A DNA stretch of 64,000 nucleotides, taken from assembly GCA_031963465.1 (NCBI GenBank), contig JASSUG010000006.1:1-64000 (forward strand), read 5' to 3'. The stretch is from Mycoavidus cysteinexigens_B. GTDB taxonomy: Bacteria; Pseudomonadota; Gammaproteobacteria; Burkholderiales; Burkholderiaceae. Numbering within the stretch: the first letter of the stretch is position 1; each line of letters starts with the position of its first letter. Below are positions 1 through 10,200 of this stretch, one piece after another. The notes under the pieces were generated by a model. The model had not been told where the DNA came from, ran no database searches, and saw only the letters and a program-made list of their open reading frames with translations. Made by a program: the position numbers and the translations under genes.

Positions 1-3000
1 GGGCATTACGCTCGTCCCATACGATCTTCAGTTGTTCGCCGATGGTGGCCGTACCTAATATCAGATCCTGCTTCGCTTCTAACCTCGCATCGTGCTCCAC
101 GTCAATCTGGGCGGCTGCCAGGTTGATATCGGATGCCGCAGTCGCTTCCAGTTCCCCCGCCTTGATCTGAGTGATGCCAACCAGATTTGTCCGCTTGCCA
201 CTAGCCGCATGAGTGGTCTGTGTCTGGCTTTGCAGTTGGAGATTCTGGCCAGTCTGCAGCGTGAGCTTTTTAACTGCAATCAGCTTGCCGGCGCGGCTAT
301 CGATGTCATCGCGTGCCTGGATGGAGAGCGTGTCCAGGCTGGCAAGAGTGCCACACTGGTTATCCATATAACTCACTCTCAGGTTCGTCTTGCCGCGACT
401 CAGTACGGTTCCGGTGTTTTTAAACCGGCGGTCGCTGTGTAACTCAATCGTATCCGCTGAAATCAAAGCGTTACCCAATGGGACGGCATGTGCATCACTT
501 TTAGCTAGATACACTTTAGGCACCAGTACTGTCTGTTCTGAGCCATCGGGTAATTGAACGTTTCGATTCACAAGCCAGACGGGGCTGGTGCTTAAAGTGT
601 CAACTTGCTCTGCGGTGGGTTCAATGCCGAGCCGCAGTTCAAAGCGTTTAGCCAGGCTGGCCCCGGCGTGCATCAAGGCTTTAAATTCAGCGATAGAGTT
701 CCGATGGCTAGACAGGTAATAATGGCCGGTCAAACCAATAATCTGGTCTCGAATCAGTTGCTGTTCATAAAATCCGTCACCCAGGCGCTTGGGAACATGT
801 TGCGGATCCAGATTCAGTAATTGCAGCAGCAGATCGCTAGAAACCCTATCGCTGTTGCGGGTAAAACGAGGATCCATTTGTATCAGGTACGGCTGATTCG
901 GATCATGGTTAAAGCTCAATAAGCCGCTATTTAAGAAGGCACTATCGCGGGTTAGGGCAGAGGCGCTCGGTACCAGCGCGTTCGACGATACCAGCACGCT
1001 CGACGGTGCCGGGTGCTCAACCACGGCATGGTGTTGATAGATGGCCACATGCAGATTGTGGTGCTCTATCACCGGAGCTGGATGGTAGGGAGCTTTGTCA
1101 TGCCAATGGCGCTGAAAATACCGCTTGAAGCCACCCCGCCATTCTCTATCTGACCATTGCGTGGTTCCATTATCGGTGGTGACACGCTGGCCGGTGACAT
1201 CACGGTTATCGATCTGAATCGGCGTGCCCTCACATTTACTCAGCGTCCCCCCCGCCACAATTTGGCTTTTATCGTTAATCACCTGTCCGGATAATCGGAT
1301 CGCGCCGCCAGCTTGAATTTTACCGGGCTCGCTGTGCGTGACAGTTGTCGTTGTCACATGACGAGTAAAGTTATAGTTGGTAAAACAATACACGCGTGTA
1401 TCTGAGTGATGCACAAGATAAGAACCTCCGCTGCCGCCGTCCCAGCCGATTTGAGAGCCATCATAGCGTTGGCTACTATGGTGATCGTGGCATTCGTGTA
1501 TCTCCCGCTCTTCAATCAGTCTTTCTTGGGTCTCGAACTTCGAATTTTGATTGACCAGTTTGTTGGCATGGATGGTCAGATCGCCTGACGCATCGATCAA
1601 CGCGCCATGATTGAGGGCCCGCTCACTGAGACCCTGTATCCTAAGTTGAGCATCCAGTGCACCGCCAATGGTCAGGCGACCGCCACTATACAACGTGCCG
1701 TGGTCAAAATTTGTAATTTCCTTGATACCTATCTCAAGATTGTTTTGCGCGAAAATCACGCTACCTTTGTTGACCAAAAACCCGTTAAGTCGGTCATGCG
1801 CACCAATTGAGACCGTTTTGCCCCAAATTAAACCTGGGCGTTCGTTTCTAAAGTTGAGTTCTCTTTCGCTTTTGATCAATACCAGGTCTTCGCCGCGCAC
1901 AGTGCCTGAATTGCCAAAATCAGTCACTGAAATATGTAGGTCTTTATTGCTTTGCAAAAGTCCTTTATTTGAATTTATAAGGGACTGGGCGGCTAACGAC
2001 AGCGTGTCACTCGCAGATACCGTGCCGCCCTCGTTGATAAAGTTTACTTTTGCATTCAGATTCAGATCTTTCGCCAGGATGCGACCTGTGTTTGAATTGC
2101 GCAAACTCTCAGCTTCGATTGTGAGTCTGCCTTGTATATGGAGTTGGCCTTCCTGTACGGTGAGATTTTGTGCCTCTATAGCCGTAGTGCCAGCTTGCAT
2201 CACTCCATCATTTTTAAGCCAGCCTTTTTCAGCTTTAATCTTAAGGTGAGCCCCGTCTATTAACGACTCAGATTGATTTTCCAGTTCTTTCACCTCAAGC
2301 AGAATATCTCCTTGGCTTTGTAAATTTCCTCCATTAGCATTTATAAAACGCTCAGTCATGAGCGTGAACGCATCACTTGCTAAGACCGTACTATCCGAGT
2401 TAGCAAAAAGCTTTTCTGCGCTTAGGTTGACGTGCTGCCCTAACATCTGAGTTTGATTCGTGTTGTAGATATTCTGTGCTTTTATTGTGATCTTGCCTTG
2501 TACCCGGATAAGGGTATTTTGTACTTTTTCACCTTTATGCGAAGTGCTGACCACTTCCTTGGCACGCACTTCAAGCACGCCTACATGAGAAATATCACGG
2601 CATAGATCTTTTACGCCGGGCGAGGTCTCCGTTTTGAATTTCTCATCGTCACCAACGGCGATTAATCCTCCGATACTCATTAATTCATCCGTGTCAATCT
2701 CAATTCTCCGGCTCGCCGATAAAGTACTCAATCTATGAGCCAAGGTAGTGGTTTTTATTTTGAGTATCTGATCCGAAATAATGGCTCCACCTGCATGATT
2801 TACCAGTTCAGGGGACTGAATAGTAACTAGGCCTTTACCAAAGATTATCGCTGCTCCTTCGATCGCCTCAGTATTGGAATTGACTATCATTTGATGAGCA
2901 AGAATGTGGGCCTTTCCTGTACCCGCATTCAGCAACCAGCCAGAAGTATTGTCAAGCACGTTTACTTGCACGTCTAATACGCTTTGATCTCCCTTCGCTT

Positions 3001-4420
3001 CTGTATGCCCCCGCCGATTGATAAATTTTTGACCTCTCAGAATAAGTTCTGAGCCGGCCTTAATTTGCCCATCTTTATTATCCAAATGACCAGCCTGAAT
3101 CGATAGTTTCTCTCTTGACTCTATCGTAGAGGAACTCGAATTCACAAGCTCCTGCATTGAACCCTTTACTTTGTGTTGAGCATCAAGGGTCTCTCCTATA
3201 CTCAGGTCACCATCGCTATGCAGTAAACCATGTTCCCGGTTGCATAGGGTCTGCGCTCCAATAGTAAGCTGGTGGCGCGCCATGATTACCCCAGCTTGAT
3301 GCTCGTCTGTATCCTCGGAGCCATCATTGACCAGGTGCTGCGTATCAATAATCACAGCGCTGCCTTGAATGACGCCGTAGTTTCTAAGCCAATCTTCCGC
3401 TTTGAGTCTAAGGTAAACGCCATCTATCAAAGACTTTGCTTGATTCTCAAGCTCTTTTGCTGCCAGTGTAATTTCACCTTGAGTCTGTAGAGTACCTTGA
3501 TTGATTAAGCCCTTAGTCGTTGAAATCGATAGATGACGGCCTGCACTCAATTGATTTTTATGGGTGTAGTCTTCTTCGAGTTCTGCGGCAAGATCTAGCC
3601 CTGCGCTCAACGTTCCCGCACCCGTAAAACTGCCCGCTTTGACGGTTAAAGTACCGTTTGATTGAATCAATAGGCTGGCATTATCTAGGGTATCAGCTTG
3701 AATATTCAGATGCTCTTTAGCCCACACTCTAGCTGTCTCAATGAATTGCAAGCGACTCGCGCGGCGCGAACTCTGGTTGGGCTCACTACTTGCGATGGAT
3801 AGTTCCTGTCGCCGCGTGATCATGGGCAGACCCGTATCCGCGTAATTGATTTCGTGCGTCCCCGTGCTGATGTTGATTTTAGTGGCGGACAATTCTCCCT
3901 CTACTTTAATGGAGTAAGCAATCAGGTCAATTTGCTCAAACTGTTTGAGTGTCGTATTGCTGTTGACCGTAATTTGACCTGCCTTTACGCGAAAGGCCTG
4001 AAGCTCGCCATCACTATTTAAAATAGGCTCGCCGGTGGTGAGCACCAGATGTTTGGTATTGAGAAAGCTACATCCCCAACAATCAATGCCGTTAGCATTG
4101 GAAAAAACCAGTTGAGCCGGCTCCCCGGCGATTTTTATCACGCTATTCAGTTGCGAAAGCGTGCGCCCGATCACGTGATGCAAAATAATCCGAACAGTCG
4201 AGCCATTCTGCAAAATGACGCCGGGTGGATCCACGTTGAAATTTGCGTGTTGGTTATATGAAATGCCTGCCGCATTGGGCTGGGCGGTATTCACAGAAGG
4301 TGAGTCTGCTTCCTCACAAGAGTCCGGTGTTATTGGTTCTTGTCTGTTAGTGGTAATAGAAGCAGATCGAATGTGTTGAATCGAAACGCCATTGATTGGT
4401 TTTAACATCATCCACCCCAT
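1..4420 (-). CDS. Filamentous haemagglutinin-like TPS exoprotein, partial (C-terminus off the left edge)
   Basis: One frame stays open on the minus strand from an ATG at 4420 to the window edge, giving at least 1473 residues. Residues about 45-300 form a two-partner-secretion (TPS) domain with the family hallmark NANGIDCWGCSFLNT followed by LVLTTGEP. Long beta-helix repeats follow, with typical phrases such as GGRLTIGGALD, ITVNSNTTL and ARLEAKQDLILGT. Such proteins are exported to the cell surface through a TpsB pore and act in adhesion or contact-dependent toxicity. The deduced N-terminus (MGWMMLKPINGVSIQHIRS) has no hydrophobic signal peptide and no ESPR extension, and an in-frame stop directly precedes the ATG. 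No TpsB gene is visible. The 139 bp upstream gap is very AT-rich. The C-terminal domain, which would show whether this is a CdiA-type toxin, is not visible. Confidence 0.85.
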   Translation of the reverse strand, partial: MGWMMLKPINGVSIQHIRSASITTNRQEPITPDSCEEADSPSVNTAQPNAAGISYNQHANFNVDPPGVILQNGSTVRIILHHVIGRTLSQLNSVIKIAGEPAQLVFSNANGIDCWGCSFLNTKHLVLTTGEPILNSDGELQAFRVKAGQITVNSNTTLKQFEQIDLIAYSIKVEGELSATKINISTGTHEINYADTGLPMITRRQELSIASSEPNQSSRRASRLQFIETARVWAKEHLNIQADTLDNASLLIQSNGTLTVKAGSFTGAGTLSAGLDLAAELEEDYTHKNQLSAGRHLSISTTKGLINQGTLQTQGEITLAAKELENQAKSLIDGVYLRLKAEDWLRNYGVIQGSAVIIDTQHLVNDGSEDTDEHQAGVIMARHQLTIGAQTLCNREHGLLHSDGDLSIGETLDAQHKVKGSMQELVNSSSSTIESREKLSIQAGHLDNKDGQIKAGSELILRGQKFINRRGHTEAKGDQSVLDVQVNVLDNTSGWLLNAGTGKAHILAHQMIVNSNTEAIEGAAIIFGKGLVTIQSPELVNHAGGAIISDQILKIKTTTLAHRLSTLSASRRIEIDTDELMSIGGLIAVGDDEKFKTETSPGVKDLCRDISHVGVLEVRAKEVVSTSHKGEKVQNTLIRVQGKITIKAQNIYNTNQTQMLGQHVNLSAEKLFANSDSTVLASDAFTLMTERFINANGGNLQSQGDILLEVKELENQSESLIDGAHLKIKAEKGWLKNDGVMQAGTTAIEAQNLTVQEGQLHIQGRLTIEAESLRNSNTGRILAKDLNLNAKVNFINEGGTVSASDTLSLAAQSLINSNKGLLQSNKDLHISVTDFGNSGTVRGEDLVLIKSERELNFRNERPGLIWGKTVSIGAHDRLNGFLVNKGSVIFAQNNLEIGIKEITNFDHGTLYSGGRLTIGGALDAQLRIQGLSERALNHGALIDASGDLTIHANKLVNQNSKFETQERLIEEREIHECHDHHSSQRYDGSQIGWDGGSGGSYLVHHSDTRVYCFTNYNFTRHVTTTTVTHSEPGKIQAGGAIRLSGQVINDKSQIVAGGTLSKCEGTPIQIDNRDVTGQRVTTDNGTTQWSDREWRGGFKRYFQRHWHDKAPYHPAPVIEHHNLHVAIYQHHAVVEHPAPSSVLVSSNALVPSASALTRDSAFLNSGLLSFNHDPNQPYLIQMDPRFTRNSDRVSSDLLLQLLNLDPQHVPKRLGDGFYEQQLIRDQIIGLTGHYYLSSHRNSIAEFKALMHAGASLAKRFELRLGIEPTAEQVDTLSTSPVWLVNRNVQLPDGSEQTVLVPKVYLAKSDAHAVPLGNALISADTIELHSDRRFKNTGTVLSRGKTNLRVSYMDNQCGTLASLDTLSIQARDDIDSRAGKLIAVKKLTLQTGQNLQLQSQTQTTHAASGKRTNLVGITQIKAGELEATAASDINLAAAQIDVEHDARLEAKQDLILGTATIGEQLKIVWDERNA

Positions 4421-4559
4421 TTAATAATAATTAATTAAGGATTTTAAATGATGTTTTTTAATATACCAAATAATTTTTTAATTTTAATTGTATGATAATT
4501 TCATTTATTTAAATAATATTTTTAATAAATTTGATTTTCTAAGGCTTTCTCTCGATGCT

Positions 4560-6425
4560 TTAATCCTCACCCGCAACCACTTCTAGTAACTGTGTTCCAA
4601 AGCGTTCCAGTTTGACAGCGCCAACGCCCGATACTTCGCGTAACTCACTCATTGTCGAAGGGGCAAGCTGAGCCAATTCAGCTAAGGTGCTATCGTGGAA
4701 AATAACGTAAGCGGCTACGCCTTCGCTTTTAGCCGTCTTGGTGCGCCAAGCACGCAGCCTTTCCCAGCATGCACGCGCCGAAGCGGATAATTCTTTGACT
4801 AAGTTTGCCCGTTGTTTAACTGGGGCATGAGGCGCACGGGCTGACTTGATTTCACGCCGTAGGGTCACTTTTTGTTCGCCTTTGAGCACGGCGCGGCTGG
4901 CCGGGGTTAAAGTAAGCGCGCCATGCAGGGTATGGTCAACCGTTAACAAGCCATAGGCGATGAGTTGGCGAAAAATGGGGCGCCATTGGGTTTCTGTGAG
5001 CGTCGCGCCAATGCCAAAAGTGGAAAGCTGGTCGTGTCCGCGTTGTTTAACACGCTCAGTCAAATTACCCCGCAAAATGTCGATCAGATGGCCAGCACCA
5101 AAATAAAAACCACTCATGCGCTCTACCCGGTAGACGCAAGATAGCGCCATTTGCGCTTCACGCGTGCCATCCCAGGTCGCTGGCGCCTCAAGACAGGTAT
5201 CGCAATTGCCGCAGGGACTGCTGGCTTCGCCAAAGTAAGCCAATAATTGGACGCGTCGGCAACTCGCCGTTTCACATAAACCCAGCAAGGCATCTAATTT
5301 GCTGGTGACAATCCGCTTATGTGCGTCATCCGCTTCAGACTCTTCAATCATTCTGCGTTGTTGCACGACATCACCTAAGCCATAGGCCATCCAGGCATTC
5401 GCCGGCAGTCCATCGCGCCCAGCCCGGCCAGTTTCTTGATAATACCCCTCGACGCTTTTTGGTAAGTCTAGATGCGCAACGAAGCGGACATCGGGTTTAT
5501 CAATGCCCATCCCGAAGGCAATCGTGGCGACCATCACAATGCCTTCTTCTTGCTGAAAAATTTGCTGATGCCGACGTCGCATGTCAGCGTCCATGCCGGC
5601 GTGATAGGGCAACGCCCGCACACCTTGGGTTTGCAGCCACTGTGCGGTCTCATCCACCTTGCGGCGGGATAAGCAGTAAATAATGCCGGCGTCACACCGT
5701 GTACTGCCTTTTTTACCGCTTGGGTCTGGCTCCATATGCTCAGCGCGGATAAACTCAAGCAGCTGGTTGCGGGCATTATTCTTTTCGACAATTCGGTAAT
5801 GAATATTCGGTCGGTCAAAACTCGAGATAAAGACCCGCGCATGATCTAGCGCTAGACGATGAATGATCTCGGCACGGGTGAGTTCATCCGCGGTCGCCGT
5901 GAGTGCCACCCGTGGCACGTTTGGAAAGCGTTCGTGCAAAACGCTGAGTTGGATGTATTCCGGGCGAAAATCATGGCCCCATTGTGAAACACAGTGCGCT
6001 TCGTCAATCGCAAATAGGCCAACTTGAATACTTTCAAGTAAATCAAGAAAACGGGGCGTCATCAACCTTTCTGGTGCAACATAAAGCAGATCGATTTGGC
6101 CTTTGCGTAGCGCCCGCTCTGTCGCCGCGGCTTCGCTGCCCGACAGGGCAGAATTCAGGTAGGCGGCGCGCACGCCACACTCCGTCAGCGCCGCTACCTG
6201 ATCTTGCATCAGCGCGATCAACGGCGAGACGACGATACCTGGACCAAAGCCTGCTTCACGTCGTACCAGTGAGGGGATTTGATAGCATAAGGATTTGCCG
6301 CCGCCGGTTGGCATTAAAACCAAGCAGTCTCCGCCCGCCGCGATATGCTCAACGATCTCCTCTTGCTGAGCGCGAAAGGTAGGATAGCCGAAAATTTCAT
6401 TCAGAATAGCAAGGCAAGGCGACAT
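4560..6425 (-). CDS. recQ: ATP-dependent DNA helicase RecQ
   Basis: A 3'-5' superfamily 2 helicase for recombination and stalled-fork repair. The translation shows Walker A MPTGGGKSLCYQIP near residue 45, the DEAH box in IDEAHCVSQWGHDFRP near 142, LTATA, and helicase motif VI in YYQETGRAGRDG. The RQC zinc-binding cysteines follow (CRRVQLLAYFGE...CGNCDTC), then a C-terminal HRDC domain ending SGVGAVKLERFG. The 621-residue length is normal. A GTG at 6437 is in frame 12 bases upstream, but the ATG at 6425 matches the usual start of the family better. The gene lies downstream of rpoC in the same orientation, a common Burkholderia arrangement, but a terminator and a divergent small gene intervene. 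Confidence 0.95.
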   Translation of the reverse strand: MSPCLAILNEIFGYPTFRAQQEEIVEHIAAGGDCLVLMPTGGGKSLCYQIPSLVRREAGFGPGIVVSPLIALMQDQVAALTECGVRAAYLNSALSGSEAAATERALRKGQIDLLYVAPERLMTPRFLDLLESIQVGLFAIDEAHCVSQWGHDFRPEYIQLSVLHERFPNVPRVALTATADELTRAEIIHRLALDHARVFISSFDRPNIHYRIVEKNNARNQLLEFIRAEHMEPDPSGKKGSTRCDAGIIYCLSRRKVDETAQWLQTQGVRALPYHAGMDADMRRRHQQIFQQEEGIVMVATIAFGMGIDKPDVRFVAHLDLPKSVEGYYQETGRAGRDGLPANAWMAYGLGDVVQQRRMIEESEADDAHKRIVTSKLDALLGLCETASCRRVQLLAYFGEASSPCGNCDTCLEAPATWDGTREAQMALSCVYRVERMSGFYFGAGHLIDILRGNLTERVKQRGHDQLSTFGIGATLTETQWRPIFRQLIAYGLLTVDHTLHGALTLTPASRAVLKGEQKVTLRREIKSARAPHAPVKQRANLVKELSASARACWERLRAWRTKTAKSEGVAAYVIFHDSTLAELAQLAPSTMSELREVSGVGAVKLERFGTQLLEVVAGED

Positions 6426-6741
6426 AGCATCCCGCACGGCGGGTATAGAAAAAGGCAGTAAAACCTGAATTATAAAAGCAATGGCTCAAATGCACTGCAT
6501 GACTTTGGTTATATTGAAATATTAAACCAGCAGCAGTAACCTCTAGCTTATCAATTGACGTATTTATACTTGTTTGCACTCCCGCTTTACCACACAGCAC
6601 TTTAAGCATAAAAACACTTGCGCACCCTTTAAAATTGGTTTATATTTAATCCAATTAAGATAATCCATGAGGGTAATCTCTACATTCATTGAGAATGAAA
6701 TGACAGCTATGTTAGATTGGAAGGAACTGGAGAAAGTTAAG
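6426..6741. other. Intergenic region between recQ and the DUF1640-like gene
   Basis: About 316 bases separate the divergent recQ and DUF1640-like genes, so both promoters should lie here. The clearest element is an AT-rich inverted repeat at 6633-6656, with arms AATTGG and CCAATT extended by weaker pairs. A GATAAT hexamer at 6659-6664 could be a -10 element for the plus-strand gene, but no good -35 sits in front of it. Short reading frames here show no recognisable product. Confidence 0.4.
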
Positions 6742-7062
6742 ATGGTAATGGCATTATTTAATACGTTACGCTTTGCTCAGCGCTTAAAAGATGCGGGGGT
6801 TTCAAACGCTCATGCCGAGGCTCAGGCAGAAGCCTTAGCTGAAGTTTTTTCGCTCTATTCGCAAGAATTATCAACCAAAGAAGGCCTACGTCTAGTCAAA
6901 GAAGAACTCAGCCATGAAATGGGCAATTTGCGTAAAGACATAGATATCAAACTCGCTAATGTGAAATTTGATCTTCTCAAATGGATCATTGGCTTAGCAG
7001 TTGCACAGACAGGATTGGTAGTAGGCGCATTGACTTTTTTTGCGACCAAATTGCCCGCTTAA
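6742..7062 (+). CDS. DUF1640-like coiled-coil membrane-anchored protein
   Basis: A protein of about 106 residues. An N-terminal helix (FNTLRFAQRLKDAGVSNAHA) resembles the start of DUF1640/CCDC90-like proteins. It is followed by a charged coiled coil (about residues 25-75) and one C-terminal membrane helix (LLKWIIGLAVAQTGLVVGAL). The family has no settled bacterial function. Longer in-frame starts exist at 6667 and 6700, but only the ATG at 6742 is preceded by a good Shine-Dalgarno (GGAG at 6729-6732), and it begins where family similarity begins. The gene stands alone between recQ and rpoC and converges on rpoC. Confidence 0.7.
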   Translation: MVMALFNTLRFAQRLKDAGVSNAHAEAQAEALAEVFSLYSQELSTKEGLRLVKEELSHEMGNLRKDIDIKLANVKFDLLKWIIGLAVAQTGLVVGALTFFATKLPA

Positions 7063-7148
7063 ATCGCCCAATCTATTCTACGTCCTGCTCTCTGGTCGGT
7101 AGGCTATGCTGCCACTTCGACTTCAAGTACGCGCGGTAAAGACACTAT

Positions 7149-7183
7149 AAAAAAACGGCCCCGCATGAATAGTGCGGGGCCGT
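7149..7183 (-). terminator. Rho-independent terminator of the rpoBC operon
   Basis: An 11-bp GC-rich perfect stem (arms 7155-7165 and 7173-7183, ACGGCCCCGCA with its complement) has a 7-base loop. On the minus strand it is followed by a run of seven T. It lies 28 bases past the rpoC stop codon. Confidence 0.92.
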
Positions 7184-7211
7184 GTTATATACACTTTATG
7201 TGTATTAAGAA

Positions 7212-10200
7212 TTAAACAACCGGTGGTCCAAACCCAAATGTTTCGGATTCAGCTTCAGCTATTTGATCGAATCGCTTGCGATCAGAGGCTTCTTTATTTT
7301 TACGTGCCTTATGAAAAGCAAGACCCGTACCGGCTGGGATCAGGCGACCGATAATCACGTTTTCTTTCAGACCGCTCAAGTCGTCGCGTTTGCCCATGAT
7401 GGCCGCTTCGGTTAGGACGCGGGTGGTTTCTTGGAACGACGCAGCCGAGATGAAGGAATCCGTCGACAACGATGCTTTAGTAATACCCAGTAAGATATTA
7501 TCGTAATTAGCAGGGCGTTTATCGTCCGCATTCATCTGGTCATTTTCGTTCAGCATATCGGAACGCTCAACCTGTTCACCTGGGATAAAGCGGGTATCGC
7601 CAGCATCGGTGATTTGCACCCGACGCAGCATCTGACGCACAATCACTTCAATATGCTTGTCGTTGATCTTCACGCCTTGTAGACGATACACATCTTGCAC
7701 TTCATTAACGATGTAGCGCGCCAACGCCTCAACGCCCTGTAAACGCAAGATGTCATGAGGATCGGCTGGGCCGTCGACAATCATCTCGCCTTTATTCACG
7801 ACTTGACCATCATGCACGAGTACCTGTTTGTCTTTCGGAATCAGGAATTCGTTTTGGTTGCCGTCAAGGTCAGTAATGACTAAACGTTGTTTACCTTTAG
7901 TGTCTTTACCGAATGACACGGTACCGGTCACTTCGGCCAGAATACCCGCATCTTTAGGTGAGCGCGCCTCAAACAATTCAGCTACCCGCGGCAGACCCCC
8001 AGTAATATCACGAGTTTTCTGCGATTCAGTTGGGATCCGCGCTAGCACCTCACCCACTTTCACCATTTGGCCGTCTTTAACCGTAATCAAAGCGCCAACC
8101 TGAAAGCCGATCATAACCGCATGGTCAGTTCCGGGGATTTTGACTTCAGCGCCTTTTGCATCGAGCAATTTGACTTGCGGACGCACGCTCTTAGCGGCTT
8201 GTGAACCACGACGCTTTGGATCGATCACAACCAGCGTCGATAGACCCGTTACATCATCAATCTGGCGGGCAACCGTCACGCCTTCTTCGACGTTTTCAAA
8301 TTTCGCCACACCGCCATATTCGGCAACAATCGGACGCGTCAAAGGATCCCACGTCGCCAATTGCGTGCCGGCCTTGATCTGGGTGCCATCGGTCTGCAAC
8401 AGGGTGGCGCCGTAAGGCACTTTGTGGCGCTCACGCTCACGGCCATGATCATCCGTAATGATGACTTCGCCAGAACGCGAAATAGCGATCGCTTCACCTT
8501 TTGCGTTCATCACATAACGCATTGCGGCAGTAAAACGTACCGTACCATTTGATTTAGCTTCTACGCTCGAGGCAATTGCCGCGCGCGAGGCAGCGCCCCC
8601 AATGTGGAAAGTACGCATCGTCAGCTGGGTACCTGGCTCACCAATCGATTGCGCCGCAATCACACCAACGGCCTCACCCGTGTTAACCAGAACACCGCGG
8701 CCAAGGTCGCGACCATAGCATTGGGCACATAGGCCATAGCGTGTTTCGCAGTCAAGCGGGGTACGCACACGCACTTCATCAATGCCCAAACGTTCGATTT
8801 CTTCAACCGCCATTTCATCCAGCAGGGTGCCGGTTTCATAAACCGTTTCCTGGGTTTCTGGATTGACGACATCGGCAACCGCTACGCGCCCAAGAATCCT
8901 ATCACGCAGCGCTTCAACCACTTCCCCACCTTCAACCAGGGCCTTCATCGCTACGCCATTGGAGGTTCCGCAGTCATCCTCAACCACGACCAAATCTTGC
9001 GTTACATCGACCAGACGGCGCGTCAAATACCCTGAGTTCGCAGTCTTCAGTGCGGTATCCGCTAGACCCTTACGCGCACCATGGGTTGAGATGAAGTACT
9101 GCAATACGTTCAGCCCTTCACGGAAATTTGCGGTAATCGGCGTCTCGATGATCGAGCCATCGGGTTTTGCCATCAAACCGCGCATCCCCGCCAGCTGGCG
9201 AATTTGCACTGCCGAACCACGCGCACCGGAATCGGCCATCATATAAATCGAATTGAACGATTCTTGTCTGACTGTTTTGCCATCGCGATCGATGACATTT
9301 TCCGTTGACAGCTGCTCCATCATCGCCTTACCTACGGCTTCCGAAGTGGCTGACCAAATATCAACGACGTTGTTATAACGCTCCTGTGAAGTCACCAGAC
9401 CGGACATATATTGCCGGTCATATTCTTTCACTTTTTGGGCTGCATCGTTGACGATTTTTTCTTTTTGCGGCGGCACCAACATATCGTCCACGCAAATCGA
9501 AATACCCGCACGCGTAGCGAGCTTGAACCCCTGCTGCATCAGTTGATCAGCAAAGATTACCGTCTCCCGCAGGCCACAGCATCGAAATGAAAGATTAATC
9601 AGGCGTGAGATTTCTTTCTTTTTGAGGGGCTTATTCATGGCCGAAAATGGCAAGCCTGGCGGCAAGATTTCCGACAAAATAGCCCGGCCAACGGTTGTCT
9701 TATAAAGCGTCAACGCTGGCACCAGCTTCGGCGCTCCAGGTGCGGCATGCGGGTTAGCTACCTGCTCGACAATGCGTACGTGGACACTCGCATTTAAATC
9801 AACCTGCTTGTTTTCATAGGCCAGAATCGCTTCGCTGACGTTGATGAACGTTAGACCTTCGCCTTTGCCGTTGACATGTTCACGGGTTGCATAATAAAGG
9901 CCTAGCACGATATCTTGCGAGGGCACAATCGACGGCTCGCCATTTGCCGGAAACAGGATATTGTTTGACGCTAGCATCAACGTCCGTGCTTCAAGTTGCG
10001 CCTCTAGCGAAAGCGGCACATGCACGGCCATTTGGTCACCGTCAAAGTCAGCATTAAATGCAGCGCAGACCAGCGGATGCAGTTGAATCGCTTTACCTTC
10101 AATTAAGACCGGTTCGAACGCTTGAATACCAAGCCGATGCAGTGTTGGCGCACGGTTTAGCATCACTGGGTGTTCGCGAATAACTTCTTCGAGGATATCC

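Noticed and set aside
92..4261. Short plus-strand reading frames in the first 4.3 kb
   Set aside because: They are antisense to the continuous haemagglutinin frame and show no recognisable family.
6397..6609. 70-codon minus-strand frame upstream of recQ
   Set aside because: It overlaps recQ's start in another frame and has no recognisable features.
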